Shown: piece after piece, positions 17,646 to 27,585 of the stretch
Layout of the letters: every line of letters begins with the position of its first letter
How positions within the stretch are numbered: position 1 is the first letter of the stretch
DNA from: Celerinatantimonas sp046054195
GTDB lineage: Bacteria > Pseudomonadota > Gammaproteobacteria > Enterobacterales > Celerinatantimonadaceae
Assembly (NCBI RefSeq): GCF_046054195.1
Contig: NZ_JBEQCS010000001.1
Coordinates: forward strand, 1 to 64,000
Direction: 5' to 3'
DNA length: 64,000 bases
The notes under the pieces: generated by a model
The model's input: the letters and a program-made list of their open reading frames with translations, nothing else
The model's database searches: none
What the model was told of the DNA's origin: nothing
Program-made: the position numbers and the translations under genes

Positions 17646-18512
17646 GTTAAATTATAATGATGACCGCTGCTGTCAAAATGCGGTCATCCACCATACTACG
17701 CGCTTTGCACGCACATTTCATACCAAAATAATGACAATTTTTGATGTTTCAGAAGGGCCTAAAGACGCAAAAATAACGCAACTTTTACCACTTAGTTTTC
17801 GTTTTTGTTTCGTTATAGCGCAAGACACTACCCCGCATCTAAACAGCGCAGCCATATAAATGGCAGGTTTAAATAGACTCAACTATGATTAGATTGTTTT
17901 TTAATCAATTTATTAACTTTATATAAGCTTTAAATAATCAGGCAGTGAAGCGCAAAATAATGAGGCTTAGAGGGGCGAAAAATATTGCAGATAGCTTAAA
18001 TGGCACACTTCTTATTATTTAACCACAGACCAATGATCTGTTTGATTATAATTAATTTCGCCAATTGAAATAAATTTTTAACAAATAAATCATTTATTCC
18101 ATGCTTTCTCCTAAGATAATAATAGCTGTGCCTCAACTCAAATTTATTAACAATTGAGTCAATATTATTAATTGTGATTTACATCACATAAAAATTTTAC
18201 AAAAAAATAAAAAATACTAAAATTTTGATAAGTATCACATTTTAAATTTATTTGTTAATTTCAAATGTGGTACTTTAGTCACAAAAAATCATATTGACTT
18301 TCTAAAATAATCGAATTTCATAAAGAAAAAAGAGGCATATATTGTGATACGCGTCACTATATATATTAACTTTAACGAATAAAAAAAGAGATAAATCACA
18401 ACATTCTGATAACGACTCACAACCCATCTCAACTCATGCTAACTTAGCGATAGCTAAATGTAGACACATTTAAAAATGAAACAACAACAATAGTCTTTAG
18501 ACGGAGTTCTAT
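17646..18512 (+). promoter_or_regulatory. Long A/T-rich mannitol operon regulatory region with CRP sites
   Basis: This 867-bp gap holds no gene. A 9-bp stem-loop (GATGACCGC / GCGGTCATC, 17659-17688) follows the TetR gene. Three sites fit the CRP consensus TGTGA-N6-TCACA: 18173-18188 is perfect, 18224-18239 has one change (TTTGA), and 18343-18358 has one change (TCACT). All lie 150-340 bp ahead of mtlA, and the arrangement resembles the multi-site CRP-activated mtl promoter of E. coli. The stretch 17700-18120 shows nothing else that I can identify. Confidence 0.75.
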
Positions 18513-20411
18513 ATGTTATCACCAGGAGCGAAAGTCAAAATTCAAAGCTTCGGCCGATTTTTGTCGAATATGGTTATGCCCAATATTGGGGCTTTTATTG
18601 CGTGGGGCTTTATTACCGCCCTGTTTATCAAAACAGGCTGGATCCCTAACGAGTATCTTTCCAAACTGGTAGGCCCGATGGTGACATATATGTTGCCTCT
18701 GTTACTGGGTTATACCGGTGGTAAATTAATTGGTGGTGAACGAGGCGCCGTCGTTGGGGCTATTGCCACCATGGGGGTTGTTATTGGGACCAACGTGCCA
18801 ATGTTCTTAGGCGCGATGATCGCAGGCCCATTAGGCGGCTGGGCGATTAAAAGTTTTGACCGCTTAGTTGAAGGCAAAATTAAAGCTGGCTTCGAAATGC
18901 TGGTCAATAACTTCTCGGCCGGTATTATCGGGATGATCTTAGCTATTTTAGGCTATATGGTCGTCGGCCCAGTTGTTGAGCATCTTTCAGCATTATTGGC
19001 CGCAGGGGTCGACATCTTAGTCAAACACGACCTGTTGCCGCTGACATCAATCTTTGTTGAACCAGCTAAAATTCTATTTTTGAACAATGCAATCGGTAAC
19101 GGCATTTTAGTACCACTGGGGATTCAGCAGTCTCACTCACTGGGTCAATCAGCCTTCTTCTTAATTGAAGCAAACCCAGGTCCTGGTTTCGGTATGTTGC
19201 TGGCATATGCATTATTTGGTCGCGGAACTGCAAAACAGTCTGCACCAGGTGCGTGTATCATTCACTTCCTCGGTGGTATTCACGAAATTTACTTCCCATA
19301 TGTGTTGATGAATCCACGCCTGATTATTGCCATGATCTTAGGTGGGATGACTGGTGTATTCACTCTGGTTGCCTTCCACGCTGGTTTGGTTGCACCTGCA
19401 TCACCAGGCTCTATCATCGCCGTATTATTGATGACACCACAGAGCTCATTTGTTGGGGTAATCTTATCGGTTGTGCTTTCTTGCGTTGTTTCATTTGCGG
19501 TTTCAGCACTATTGTTAAAAACTCAGCGCCAAAGCGAAGATCAAGACTTATCGTCTGCAACTGATAAAATCAAAGCGATGAAAGCTGAGTCTAAAGGCCA
19601 AAGCACAGCGCCAACGGGTGGTGCCGTCGATTATGCTAACGTGCACAAAATCATCGTTGCTTGTGATGCCGGAATGGGCTCAAGTGCAATGGGTGCCGGA
19701 TTATTGCGCAAAAAAATGAAAAGTGCCGGGCTTGATATCAGTGTCACGAACACCGCCATTAACGATCTACCAAGCGATGTCGACATTGTCATTACCCATA
19801 AAGATTTAACCAACCGTGCTCATAAAACTGCGCCACAAGCTGAGCATCTGTCACTGACGAACTTCTTAGATGGCACGCTATACGATGAGCTGATTGAAAA
19901 ACTCAAACAGGCGCATAGAGGTGAAGCAGCCGTTGAAACACCAGCAACTGTCGAAGAGAGCTCTGACAGTCAGGATGCACCATTTAAGCTGACTCTCAAT
20001 GATGTCAAATTAGGTCTTAGCGCAAATACCAAAGAAGAAGCTATCCGTTTCGCAGGTGAGCAGTTAGCCGCTGGTGGCTACATCAAACCTGATTACATCG
20101 AAGCGATGTTAGAACGTGAATCGATGGTATCTACTTATTTGGGCGAATCCATTGCGGTTCCACACGGAACAGTCGAAGCGAAACCTCAAGTGCTCAAAAC
20201 CGGGATTGTCTTCTGCCAATATCCGCAAGGCATTCAATGGGGTGAAGATGAGGATGACGTCGCTCGCTTAGTCATCGCCATCGCGGCACAAAATGATGAA
20301 CATCTTCAGGTGATTTCAGCAGTGACCAATGCATTGGATGAGGATGGTGTCATTGACCAACTTGCAACAACAAGTGACCCGCAGGAAATATTGAATATCC
20401 TCAACGCTTAA
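18513..20411 (+). CDS. mtlA: PTS mannitol-specific EIICBA component
   Basis: This 632-residue permease imports D-mannitol while phosphorylating it to mannitol-1-phosphate. Three fused domains are seen: the membrane EIIC (residues 1-340, start VKIQSFGRFLSNMVMPNIGAFIAWG), EIIB with the phosphocysteine loop IIVACDAGMGSSAMGAG (about 380-470), and EIIA with the active histidine in ESIAVPHGTVEAKP (about 490-632). Full family length. It leads mtlADR and is preceded by CRP sites, so expression should need mannitol and low glucose. Confidence 0.96.
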   Translation: MLSPGAKVKIQSFGRFLSNMVMPNIGAFIAWGFITALFIKTGWIPNEYLSKLVGPMVTYMLPLLLGYTGGKLIGGERGAVVGAIATMGVVIGTNVPMFLGAMIAGPLGGWAIKSFDRLVEGKIKAGFEMLVNNFSAGIIGMILAILGYMVVGPVVEHLSALLAAGVDILVKHDLLPLTSIFVEPAKILFLNNAIGNGILVPLGIQQSHSLGQSAFFLIEANPGPGFGMLLAYALFGRGTAKQSAPGACIIHFLGGIHEIYFPYVLMNPRLIIAMILGGMTGVFTLVAFHAGLVAPASPGSIIAVLLMTPQSSFVGVILSVVLSCVVSFAVSALLLKTQRQSEDQDLSSATDKIKAMKAESKGQSTAPTGGAVDYANVHKIIVACDAGMGSSAMGAGLLRKKMKSAGLDISVTNTAINDLPSDVDIVITHKDLTNRAHKTAPQAEHLSLTNFLDGTLYDELIEKLKQAHRGEAAVETPATVEESSDSQDAPFKLTLNDVKLGLSANTKEEAIRFAGEQLAAGGYIKPDYIEAMLERESMVSTYLGESIAVPHGTVEAKPQVLKTGIVFCQYPQGIQWGEDEDDVARLVIAIAAQNDEHLQVISAVTNALDEDGVIDQLATTSDPQEILNILNA

Positions 20412-20429
20412 AATGCGACTAAATATTTG

Positions 20430-20452
20430 GGGGGATGAGTCGTTCATCCCCC
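20430..20452 (+). terminator. Stem-loop between mtlA and mtlD
   Basis: A perfect 9-bp GC-rich stem (GGGGGATGA / TCATCCCCC) with a 5-nt loop is followed only by TTT. It could act as a partial terminator or an RNA-stability hairpin that keeps mtlA and mtlD at different levels. Confidence 0.6.
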
Positions 20453-20491
20453 TTTAGCATTGCAATATAGCAACCCCTTTAGAGAGGAAAA

Positions 20492-21643
20492 ATGATGAAA
20501 GCTTTACATTTTGGAGCTGGTAATATCGGCCGCGGCTTTATCGGTAAATTACTAAGCGAATCAGATATCGAAGTAATTTTTGCCGATGTGAATCAGCCAC
20601 TCCTCGATACAATTAACCAACGTGGGGAATATCCAGTTAAAGTAGTTGGCACTGCCAGCACAACCGATATTGTCACTAAAGTTTCAGCGATTAACTCAAC
20701 CAGCGACGAACTCATTGATGTGATTGGTCAAGTTGACCTTATCACCACAGCTGTGGGTCCAACTGTTCTTGATATCATCGCTAAATCATTAGCACAGGGT
20801 CTGGCTAAACGTGTTGCCAGCAACACTGGACCAATTAATGTCATCGCCTGCGAAAACATGGTCAAAGGGACCAGCCATCTTAAAGAAGAAGTCTTTAAAT
20901 ATCTCTCAGATGACATCAAACCGACCATTGAAAAACTCGTCGGATTTGTTGATTCAGCCGTTGACCGTATCGTTCCGCCTGCAGAATCAGACGACCCACT
21001 GGAAGTAACCGTTGAAGAGTTTTCAGAATGGATTGTTGATAAAACCCAATTCAAAGGGCCAATTCCTGATATCAAAGGAATGGACCTGACTGATAACTTA
21101 ATCGCCTTTGTTGAACGTAAATTATTCACTCTAAATACAGGCCACGCCGCTACCGCTTATTTAGGTGCGCTAAACGGTTATCAAACTATTCTTGATGCTA
21201 TCCACGATGATGCAATTAAAGCGCACGTCAAACAGACCATGCTCGAAAGCGGTGAAGTACTGATTTTACGTTATGGCTTTGATCGTAGTGCCCATCAGGC
21301 ATATATTGAGAAAATTCTGAAGCGGTTTGCTAACCCGCACCTGAACGATAATGTAAACCGGGTCGGACGTCAGCCACTTCGTAAATTAAGTGCATCAGAC
21401 CGGTTGATTAAACCGCTGTTGGGAACCATTGAATACAAAGTTGGCAACGATCACCTCATTGGCGTGATTGCGGCTGCATTGCTATTTAGCAATGATGAAG
21501 ACCCACAAGCAGTGGAACTTCAACAGAGTATTAGCGCGCAAGGTGTTGAAGCCACTTTGGTCAAATACACCGGCCTTGATGCTAATAGTGATGAAGCAAA
21601 ACGCATCATCAAAGCGTACGAAGAACTTAAAGCAAAACACTAA
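20492..21643 (+). CDS. mtlD: Mannitol-1-phosphate 5-dehydrogenase
   Basis: This 383-residue cytosolic enzyme oxidises mannitol-1-phosphate to fructose-6-phosphate with NAD. The N-terminal Rossmann motif MKALHFGAGNIGRGFIGKLL is diagnostic, and the catalytic region contains the lysine of the long-chain dehydrogenase family (VERKLFTLNTGHAATAYLG). The length is as expected. It follows mtlA and precedes mtlR with normal operon spacing. Confidence 0.96.
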   Translation: MMKALHFGAGNIGRGFIGKLLSESDIEVIFADVNQPLLDTINQRGEYPVKVVGTASTTDIVTKVSAINSTSDELIDVIGQVDLITTAVGPTVLDIIAKSLAQGLAKRVASNTGPINVIACENMVKGTSHLKEEVFKYLSDDIKPTIEKLVGFVDSAVDRIVPPAESDDPLEVTVEEFSEWIVDKTQFKGPIPDIKGMDLTDNLIAFVERKLFTLNTGHAATAYLGALNGYQTILDAIHDDAIKAHVKQTMLESGEVLILRYGFDRSAHQAYIEKILKRFANPHLNDNVNRVGRQPLRKLSASDRLIKPLLGTIEYKVGNDHLIGVIAAALLFSNDEDPQAVELQQSISAQGVEATLVKYTGLDANSDEAKRIIKAYEELKAKH

Positions 21644-21667
21644 TTAAAGCACTGGATGTAAAAGTAT

Positions 21668-22210
21668 ATGGGCGAGTGGATTGATGATTCAGAGATTTTG
21701 GAGAAGTTAAATCAAACTCGCTCAGTTAGAGGTTTTTTACTTAAAGCGCTGGAATTTATTGAACAAAGCATCGCCGACTTGGTTGAGCGAGTCTTTCAAA
21801 AAGACGACTATGCGGTTAAATATGCCGTCAAACCACTTTTGAAAAGCTCCGGGCCATTAGGCGATGTAAATGTTCGCCTTAAGCTTATCTTCGGCTTAGG
21901 GATTATCTCCAAAGAAGTATATCTAGACATTGAATTAATGGCCTCCTTACGTGAGCGCTTAAACAATGATCCCCAAGAGTATCGATTTAGCGATGAAGAA
22001 CTTTTAAGTGAGTTAAAAAAACTTCACGCATTGAGCGATGTTTCTCGAGCACAACTGGCCAATATCATTCCGCTTAAAGAGATAGACCCATCTAATCGGG
22101 CTATTTATCAAGCGCAGCAGGAAAAGGTCGTCCATTCGGCTTGGATCTTAAGCGTCATCACGCTCTACCAATCGCTGCATCCAAGCAATAGCCTGTTACA
22201 AGCCCATTAA
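21668..22210 (+). CDS. mtlR: Mannitol operon repressor MtlR
   Basis: This 180-residue all-helical protein belongs to the MtlR/YggD family (IFGLGIISKEVYLDIELMASLRERLNND is typical), which lowers mtl operon expression. It contains no evident helix-turn-helix, and MtlR proteins are thought to act without binding DNA directly. It is the last gene of mtlADR, 24 bp after mtlD. Confidence 0.88.
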   Translation: MGEWIDDSEILEKLNQTRSVRGFLLKALEFIEQSIADLVERVFQKDDYAVKYAVKPLLKSSGPLGDVNVRLKLIFGLGIISKEVYLDIELMASLRERLNNDPQEYRFSDEELLSELKKLHALSDVSRAQLANIIPLKEIDPSNRAIYQAQQEKVVHSAWILSVITLYQSLHPSNSLLQAH

Positions 22211-22243
22211 AAAAGCCCTTACCATCGCTGATAAAGGCCTTTG
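22208..22243. terminator. Bidirectional terminator between mtlR and cyoE
   Basis: An imperfect inverted repeat (AAAAGCCCTTA and TAAAGGCCTTT) sits between the convergent mtlR and cyoE genes. On the minus strand it ends in TTTTTT. Confidence 0.6.
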
Positions 22244-22263
22244 AAACAGTTAATAGTGCGCGA

Positions 22264-23154
22264 TTAAATTGAGACAGCTGCAGCGGCTGGACCAATGTGT
22301 GAATCAACCGCCATCGCAACGCTTAACGCCGTGATAATCAAAATTGAAGCGAAGAATACTTGCCGCGCCCACGCCACATCATCATTATCTTTTCGATAAC
22401 CTTTAATGGCCATGTGCAACCACCATACGCTGGTTGCCACCGCAACCGCTAAATAACCAAAACCAACATAGCCGGAAAATGTCAGCATCACCGCTGCAAA
22501 CGCAAAGGCAATAATGTAACCAACAATATGGCTTTTAGCATGGTGGACGCCGTGTACAACGGGCAGCACTGGAATATTAGCAGCCTTATAATCGTTGTAA
22601 CGGAAAATAGCAATGGCATACGAATGCGGCATTTGCCAAAGGCTAAACATCACCAACAGAATCAGCGCACCAGTATCAAACTGCCCCGCGACAGCACAGT
22701 AACCCACAACTGGGGGAACCGCACCAGAGAGGCTACCGATAAGCGTTCCGTAGACTGAATTGCGCTTCATATAGAGGCTGTAGACCCCGACATAGATCAC
22801 AAAGCCAAATGCAGCAAACGCCACCGCCACCCAATTGGTCCAAACCGCTAAGGTCACAAATCCGGCAACACCTAATACACAGGCGTGCGAAAGAGTCTGA
22901 GCAACCGAAATTACACCAGTGACCGTTACTCGGTTTTTAGTTCGCTCCATGCGGCAATCGATGTCACGGTCAATATAGTTATTGAACGCACAACCGGATG
23001 CCACAATCAGTGATAAACCAATCACAGTGGCAGCAAACAAGGCCAAGTCAAACTGACCCTGCGCAGCCAAAAAGTAACCACCAATAGTCGCCACCAGATT
23101 ACCGAAGATAATCCCGGGCTTAACTACTAGTAAATATCGCTTTAATTTCAACAC
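22264..23154 (-). CDS. cyoE: Protoheme IX farnesyltransferase (haem O synthase)
   Basis: This 296-residue integral membrane prenyltransferase converts haem B to haem O for the cytochrome bo oxidase by adding a farnesyl group. The first aspartate-rich motif NNYIDRDIDCRMERTKNR and the second region (YNDYKAANIPVLPVVHG) are both present, with about nine membrane helices. It is the last gene of cyoABCDE, in the classical place. Confidence 0.95.
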   Translation of the reverse strand: MLKLKRYLLVVKPGIIFGNLVATIGGYFLAAQGQFDLALFAATVIGLSLIVASGCAFNNYIDRDIDCRMERTKNRVTVTGVISVAQTLSHACVLGVAGFVTLAVWTNWVAVAFAAFGFVIYVGVYSLYMKRNSVYGTLIGSLSGAVPPVVGYCAVAGQFDTGALILLVMFSLWQMPHSYAIAIFRYNDYKAANIPVLPVVHGVHHAKSHIVGYIIAFAFAAVMLTFSGYVGFGYLAVAVATSVWWLHMAIKGYRKDNDDVAWARQVFFASILIITALSVAMAVDSHIGPAAAAVSI

Positions 23155-23165
23155 ACTAAAACCTG

Positions 23166-23486
23166 CTAAAACATCATCAGGTTATTGGCACTAAAGATAA
23201 TCCACAAGGACAGGCCAACCACCAGCCCGATAATCAGCGCGCTGAATAAAAACGAAATTGTATTCAAACGGCCAGTTTCGGTCGTGAAATTAAGATGCAA
23301 AAAGTACTTCAAATGCACCACTATCTGAACCACAGCAAAAGCAAAGATGGTGTATAAGGTTGCCACCTTAGACATACTGAGATTCATCACTAGATAAAAC
23401 GGAATCACCGTTAAAATCACTGCCAGCACAAAACCGACTAAATATGATTTGACGCTACCGTGATCTAAATTATGTTCGTGATCCAT
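23166..23486 (-). CDS. cyoD: Cytochrome bo ubiquinol oxidase subunit IV
   Basis: This small membrane subunit (106 residues) has three predicted helices and helps assemble the CuB centre. The block VKSYLVGFVLAVILTVIPFYLVM and HLKYFLHLNF are characteristic of CyoD. I chose the ATG at 23486, which overlaps the cyoC stop codon in a TAATG junction and so implies translational coupling; a longer in-frame version would run far into cyoC. Confidence 0.93.
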   Translation of the reverse strand: MDHEHNLDHGSVKSYLVGFVLAVILTVIPFYLVMNLSMSKVATLYTIFAFAVVQIVVHLKYFLHLNFTTETGRLNTISFLFSALIIGLVVGLSLWIIFSANNLMMF

Positions 23487-24097
23487 TACAAGGCCCCCAT
23501 CAGATAAACCACAGTAAAGACACAGATCCAAACGATATCAAGGAAGTGCCAGAACAAGCTTAAACAGCTTAAGCGGGTCATCGAACGACCAGTCAGTCCA
23601 CAACGTCCAACTTCGATCATTGTGGCAATCATCCACAACAGACCAACAGTTACGTGCAAACCATGCATTCCAACCAGCGCAAAGAAACCAGATAAGAACG
23701 CACTGCGTGACGGACCAAAGCCTTCGGCGATCAGATGGTGAAACTCATATAACTCCATGCCAATGAACACAGCACCGAGAATAAAGGTTATAACCAGCCA
23801 AAATTGCACACCTGCAGGTTTTTTGGCATGGGCACTGACCATCGCAAAGCCGTAAGTAATACTACTGAGCAACAGCGCAAAAGTTTCGACTAAAACGAAT
23901 TTTAGCTCGAAAACATCTTTGCCCGATGGGCCGCCATCCACATTCGGATAGAGAACCGCGTAGGTTGCAAAGACTGTCGCGAACAACAGACAGTCTGTCA
24001 TTAGATAGAGCCAGAAACCTAACTGGACGGTCCGGCCACTATCATGATGTTCCTCATGGGCTTCATGCCCATGAGTATTTATTGATTGTGATGTCAT
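23486..24097 (-). CDS. cyoC: Cytochrome bo ubiquinol oxidase subunit III
   Basis: This 203-residue membrane subunit has five helices and the family blocks LGFWLYLMTDCLLFATVFATYAVL, AFFALVGMHGLHVTVGLLWM and WHFLDIVWICVFTVVYLMG. It starts with a His-rich hydrophilic N-terminus (NTHGHEAHEEHHD). It lies 28 bp after cyoB in the operon and shares bases with cyoD. Confidence 0.95.
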   Translation of the reverse strand: MTSQSINTHGHEAHEEHHDSGRTVQLGFWLYLMTDCLLFATVFATYAVLYPNVDGGPSGKDVFELKFVLVETFALLLSSITYGFAMVSAHAKKPAGVQFWLVITFILGAVFIGMELYEFHHLIAEGFGPSRSAFLSGFFALVGMHGLHVTVGLLWMIATMIEVGRCGLTGRSMTRLSCLSLFWHFLDIVWICVFTVVYLMGAL

Positions 24098-24125
24098 CGT
24101 TTATCTCACCTATCTCACAACAAGC

Positions 24126-26123
24126 TTACGCGTTAGCCTGATTTAGACCCGCCTGATTAACTTTCTCAAGATGAGCGGATTCAATCGCTTCGATCTCTTC
24201 AGGTTGCACATAGTAGTCTTTATCATTGCTATAGGCTCTGAGCAGGAAGCTACCCACGATGCCCAAGAAGCCGACGATGGCTAACCACCAGATATGCCAG
24301 ATCATGGCAAAACCAAAGATGGTTGCACCAATCCCAATCATCACACCATGCGGTGTATTTTTTGGCATATGAATGGGTTCATATTTCGCTGGTTTTTTAT
24401 AAGCAGTGCCATGTTCTTTTTGCCAGTCAAATTCATCGATATCGTTGATTTCAGGCAATTTAGCAAAGTTATAAAACGGTGGCGGCGATGATAATGACCA
24501 TTCCAGAGTACGGCCCTGCTCCCATGCATCCCCTGTTTCATCACGGTTTTCATGGCGCTGTCTATAGCTGACATAGAACATTGCCAACTGGTGCACGATA
24601 CCAATAAGAATCAAGAAGGCACCGAAACACGCGATAATCAACCAAGGTGTCCATTCAGGGTTGTTGGTGTGGTTCAGACGACGAGTCATTCCCAAGAAGC
24701 CCAGCACGTACAACGGCATAAAGGCAAAGTAGAAACCAACCAACCAGAACCAGAATGCCCGGCGACCCAGTTTTTCATTGAGTTTGTAACCGAATGCTTT
24801 CGGGAACCAGTATGAAACACCCGCTAAGTAACCAAATACCGCACCACCAATAATCGTGTTATGGAAGTGAGCAATCAGGAACAAGCTGTTATGTAACAAG
24901 AAGTCAGCGCCAGGAACGGCCAGCAATACACCAGTCATCCCGCCGATGGTGAATGTCACCATAAAGCCGAGCGTCCAGTACATTGGTGTTGTAAAGCGAA
25001 TGCGTCCGCGGTACATGGTAAAGAGCCAGTTGAAGAGCTTGACCCCCGTCGGCACCGCGATGATCATCGTCATCACCCCAAAGAAGGCATTTACGTTCGC
25101 CCCCGAGCCCATCGTAAAGAAGTGATGCAACCAAACAATGAAACCTAAGAATGCAATTGCACCTGTTGCCCAAACCATTGTGGTGTAACCAAACAACCGT
25201 TTTCCAGAGAAGGTTGGAACCACCTCTGAGAACACCCCGAACGCAGGTAGAACCAGAATATAAACTTCCGGATGCCCCCATGCCCAGAACAGGTTGATAT
25301 ACATCATCGAGTTACCACCACCACTGTTAGTGAAGAAGTGGAAATCAAGATAACGGTCAAGCGTCAACAGACCTAATGCGCCAGTCAAAATTGGGAAAGA
25401 AGCAACAACCAGAACGTTTGCCCAAGTACATGCCCAAGTAAAGATTGGCATCTGCATCAATTTCATACCAGGAGCACGCATCTTCATGACAGTCACTAAG
25501 AAGTTAACCCCTGTGAGCGTCGTCCCAATACCGGATATCTGCAAGGCCCATATGTAGTAATCAACCCCGACCCCGGGGCTGTAGGTAAGCTCCGAGAGCG
25601 GCGGATAGGCCGTCCACCCAGTTTTAGCAAACTCACCCACACCTAGCGACAAGTTGACCAGAATCACACCAGCAACAAAGAGGTAGAAACTCAGCGAGTT
25701 CAAAAATGGGAATGCCACATCACGAGCACCAATCTGAATCGGCAACACAACGTTCATCAGACCAATCATCATCGGCATTGCCATGAAGATGATCATAATG
25801 ACACCGTGAGCAGAGAAGATCTGGTCATAGTGATGAGGAGGGAGATACCCTTCGCTTCCCCCGGTGGCTACCGCCAACTGGGTTCGCATCATAATGGCAT
25901 CGGCAAAACCACGCACCAACATCACCAGCGCAACAACGATATACATTACGCCGATACGTTTATGGTCCACGGACGTTAACCAGTTATGCCACAGGATTCC
26001 CCATTTTTTGTAATAAGTGATCGCCGCCAGCAATGCGATCCCGAGGATGGCAACGACACTCAAGGTTCCCATGACAATCGGAACATGCCATGGAACCGAA
26101 TCTAGCGTCAATTTTCCGAACAT
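24126..26123 (-). CDS. cyoB: Cytochrome bo ubiquinol oxidase subunit I
   Basis: This 665-residue catalytic subunit binds low-spin haem b and the haem o3-CuB centre and pumps protons while reducing oxygen to water. It has about 15 membrane helices and the haem-copper signature WGHPEVYILVLPAFG with the His-Tyr crosslink region, the HHFFTMG motif for CuB, and FLIAHFHNTIIGG for the haem ligands. Full length. Second gene of the operon, 5 bp after cyoA. Confidence 0.97.
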   Translation of the reverse strand: MFGKLTLDSVPWHVPIVMGTLSVVAILGIALLAAITYYKKWGILWHNWLTSVDHKRIGVMYIVVALVMLVRGFADAIMMRTQLAVATGGSEGYLPPHHYDQIFSAHGVIMIIFMAMPMMIGLMNVVLPIQIGARDVAFPFLNSLSFYLFVAGVILVNLSLGVGEFAKTGWTAYPPLSELTYSPGVGVDYYIWALQISGIGTTLTGVNFLVTVMKMRAPGMKLMQMPIFTWACTWANVLVVASFPILTGALGLLTLDRYLDFHFFTNSGGGNSMMYINLFWAWGHPEVYILVLPAFGVFSEVVPTFSGKRLFGYTTMVWATGAIAFLGFIVWLHHFFTMGSGANVNAFFGVMTMIIAVPTGVKLFNWLFTMYRGRIRFTTPMYWTLGFMVTFTIGGMTGVLLAVPGADFLLHNSLFLIAHFHNTIIGGAVFGYLAGVSYWFPKAFGYKLNEKLGRRAFWFWLVGFYFAFMPLYVLGFLGMTRRLNHTNNPEWTPWLIIACFGAFLILIGIVHQLAMFYVSYRQRHENRDETGDAWEQGRTLEWSLSSPPPFYNFAKLPEINDIDEFDWQKEHGTAYKKPAKYEPIHMPKNTPHGVMIGIGATIFGFAMIWHIWWLAIVGFLGIVGSFLLRAYSNDKDYYVQPEEIEAIESAHLEKVNQAGLNQANA

Positions 26124-26128
26124 CGTGA

Positions 26129-27094
26129 TTACTCCTTAGTTGCCGATTCAAGCGTTGATGATTCGTCGCTAGACATCTCACCATGAGTGCTGTGATCGGT
26201 CGCTTTCATCATATGACCTGCGTCTTTTTTCTTAGACATATTCATATGCATGTACTGATGAACAATCTGCTCAAACATTTTCGGTTTCACATGTGAAAAA
26301 TATTCAACAGGATTGTTTTCTGAAGGTTTAACGAGCTGGTCGTAAGTTGCATCATCTAACACTTTGTTAGATTGGCGAACTTTAGAAACCCACTGATTGA
26401 ATTCATCTTCAGTTGGTGTTGCAGTCACTTTAAATTTCATTCCCGTGAAACCTGCACCACTGTAGTTTGAGGAGATACCATCAAACGTACCAGCTTCGTT
26501 TGCTATCAGATGTAATTTGGTTTCCATCATTGCCATCGAGTAAATCTGGCTACCCAACTGAGGGATAAAGAATGAGTTCATCACTGACTGAGATGTCACA
26601 CGGAAACTAATTTGGGTATCTTTAGGAATGACCAGTCGGTTAACAGTTGCAATCCCTTGTTTGGGATAGATAAACAACCATTTCCAGTCCATTGAAACAG
26701 CTTCAACTTCAAGGGTTGGCGTACCAGGTTTGACATCAAGAGGTCGATAAGGATCGAGCCGATGAGTCGAAATCCAGGTAATGGTACCCAAGATAATGAT
26801 GATGATGATGGGGATACCCCAACAGAACATTTCTATTTTAACAGAATGGTCCCATTTGGGTTCATAACGAGCTTTGGTATTAGATGCCCGATACTTATAA
26901 GCAAAAACTAAAGTCAGAATAATTACTGGGATAACAACCAGTAACATTAAGCCGACAGCAGTCAATATAAGATTTTTTTCCTCAATCCCTACTTGCCCTT
27001 TTGGATCGAGAATCCCGCCCTGACACCCTGTCAGTAAAACGATCATTCCGACAAACAGCAATCGGTAGAGCTTAAGAAAGATTCCTCTTCTCAT
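26129..27094 (-). CDS. cyoA: Cytochrome bo ubiquinol oxidase subunit II (lipoprotein)
   Basis: This subunit (321 residues) starts with a lipoprotein signal peptide ending VLLTGC, followed by two membrane helices and a periplasmic cupredoxin-like domain lacking the CuA ligands, as in quinol oxidases. The blocks SMDWKWLFIYPKQGIATVN and MNSFFIPQLGSQIYSMAMM are typical. The ATG at 27094 is chosen because AAGGG precedes it and it places the signal peptide at the N-terminus; an upstream extension of 67 codons looks untranslated. It leads cyoABCDE. The C-terminus is rich in His, Met and Ser. Confidence 0.94.
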   Translation of the reverse strand: MRRGIFLKLYRLLFVGMIVLLTGCQGGILDPKGQVGIEEKNLILTAVGLMLLVVIPVIILTLVFAYKYRASNTKARYEPKWDHSVKIEMFCWGIPIIIIIILGTITWISTHRLDPYRPLDVKPGTPTLEVEAVSMDWKWLFIYPKQGIATVNRLVIPKDTQISFRVTSQSVMNSFFIPQLGSQIYSMAMMETKLHLIANEAGTFDGISSNYSGAGFTGMKFKVTATPTEDEFNQWVSKVRQSNKVLDDATYDQLVKPSENNPVEYFSHVKPKMFEQIVHQYMHMNMSKKKDAGHMMKATDHSTHGEMSSDESSTLESATKE

Positions 27095-27480
27095 GATACG
27101 ACCCTTGCGATTCATAAAAGCTTGCACAACGGCCGCAAAGCGAACACTTTTTAGCCATTTGTGCACTGAGTTACCAGCTCGCCGAGAAAATTGCAGCAGA
27201 TATCGCAATAATTGAAGCGTTATTGTGAATGTTTGAGCAATTTTACCGACATTTAATTTCACACACCAAGAACAAGTGTATAAATTGGATAACACACATA
27301 CATTTTAGTAAACAACATTATAACATTTTCCTCATAACGATCTATCATCATGACAAAAAGTATGGCAAGAATATCCAAATCGACAAGAAATTGGCTAGAT
27401 TTTCGACACTTTGCACCAAAAAAAGCCAATACTTAGGCTAACTATCTAATCAGTAAGCAGTACAACTATAGACCATAACA
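27095..27480 (-). promoter_or_regulatory. Upstream region of the cyo operon
   Basis: This A/T-rich gap leads into cyoA. On the minus strand a TATAAT hexamer (27318-27323) is a possible -10 box with no convincing -35 partner. I found no clear ArcA or FNR palindrome by eye. Confidence 0.35.
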
Positions 27481-27524
27481 AAAAAAAGCGACCTTCTTTA
27501 CCGATTTAGAAGTCCGCTTTTTAT
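27481..27524. terminator. Bidirectional stem-loop after the nitroreductase gene
   Basis: Arms AAAAAGCG-CTTCT and AGAAG-CGCTTTTT pair around a 10-nt loop with a small internal bulge. The minus-strand side carries a T-run, so it can end the nitroreductase transcript before the cyo promoter. Confidence 0.65.
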
Positions 27525-27585
27525 TCGATTTAGCTATATTAATGACAGCTATAAATTTGGGTTTGGAATATTGATAATATTGATA

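Noticed and set aside
18260..18285. Fourth CRP-like site (TGTGG ... TCACA)
   Set aside because: The half-sites are 8 bp apart rather than 6, so it does not fit the consensus.
27095..27295. Longer cyoA start
   Set aside because: It adds 67 residues ahead of a good lipoprotein signal, whereas the internal ATG has a ribosome-binding site.
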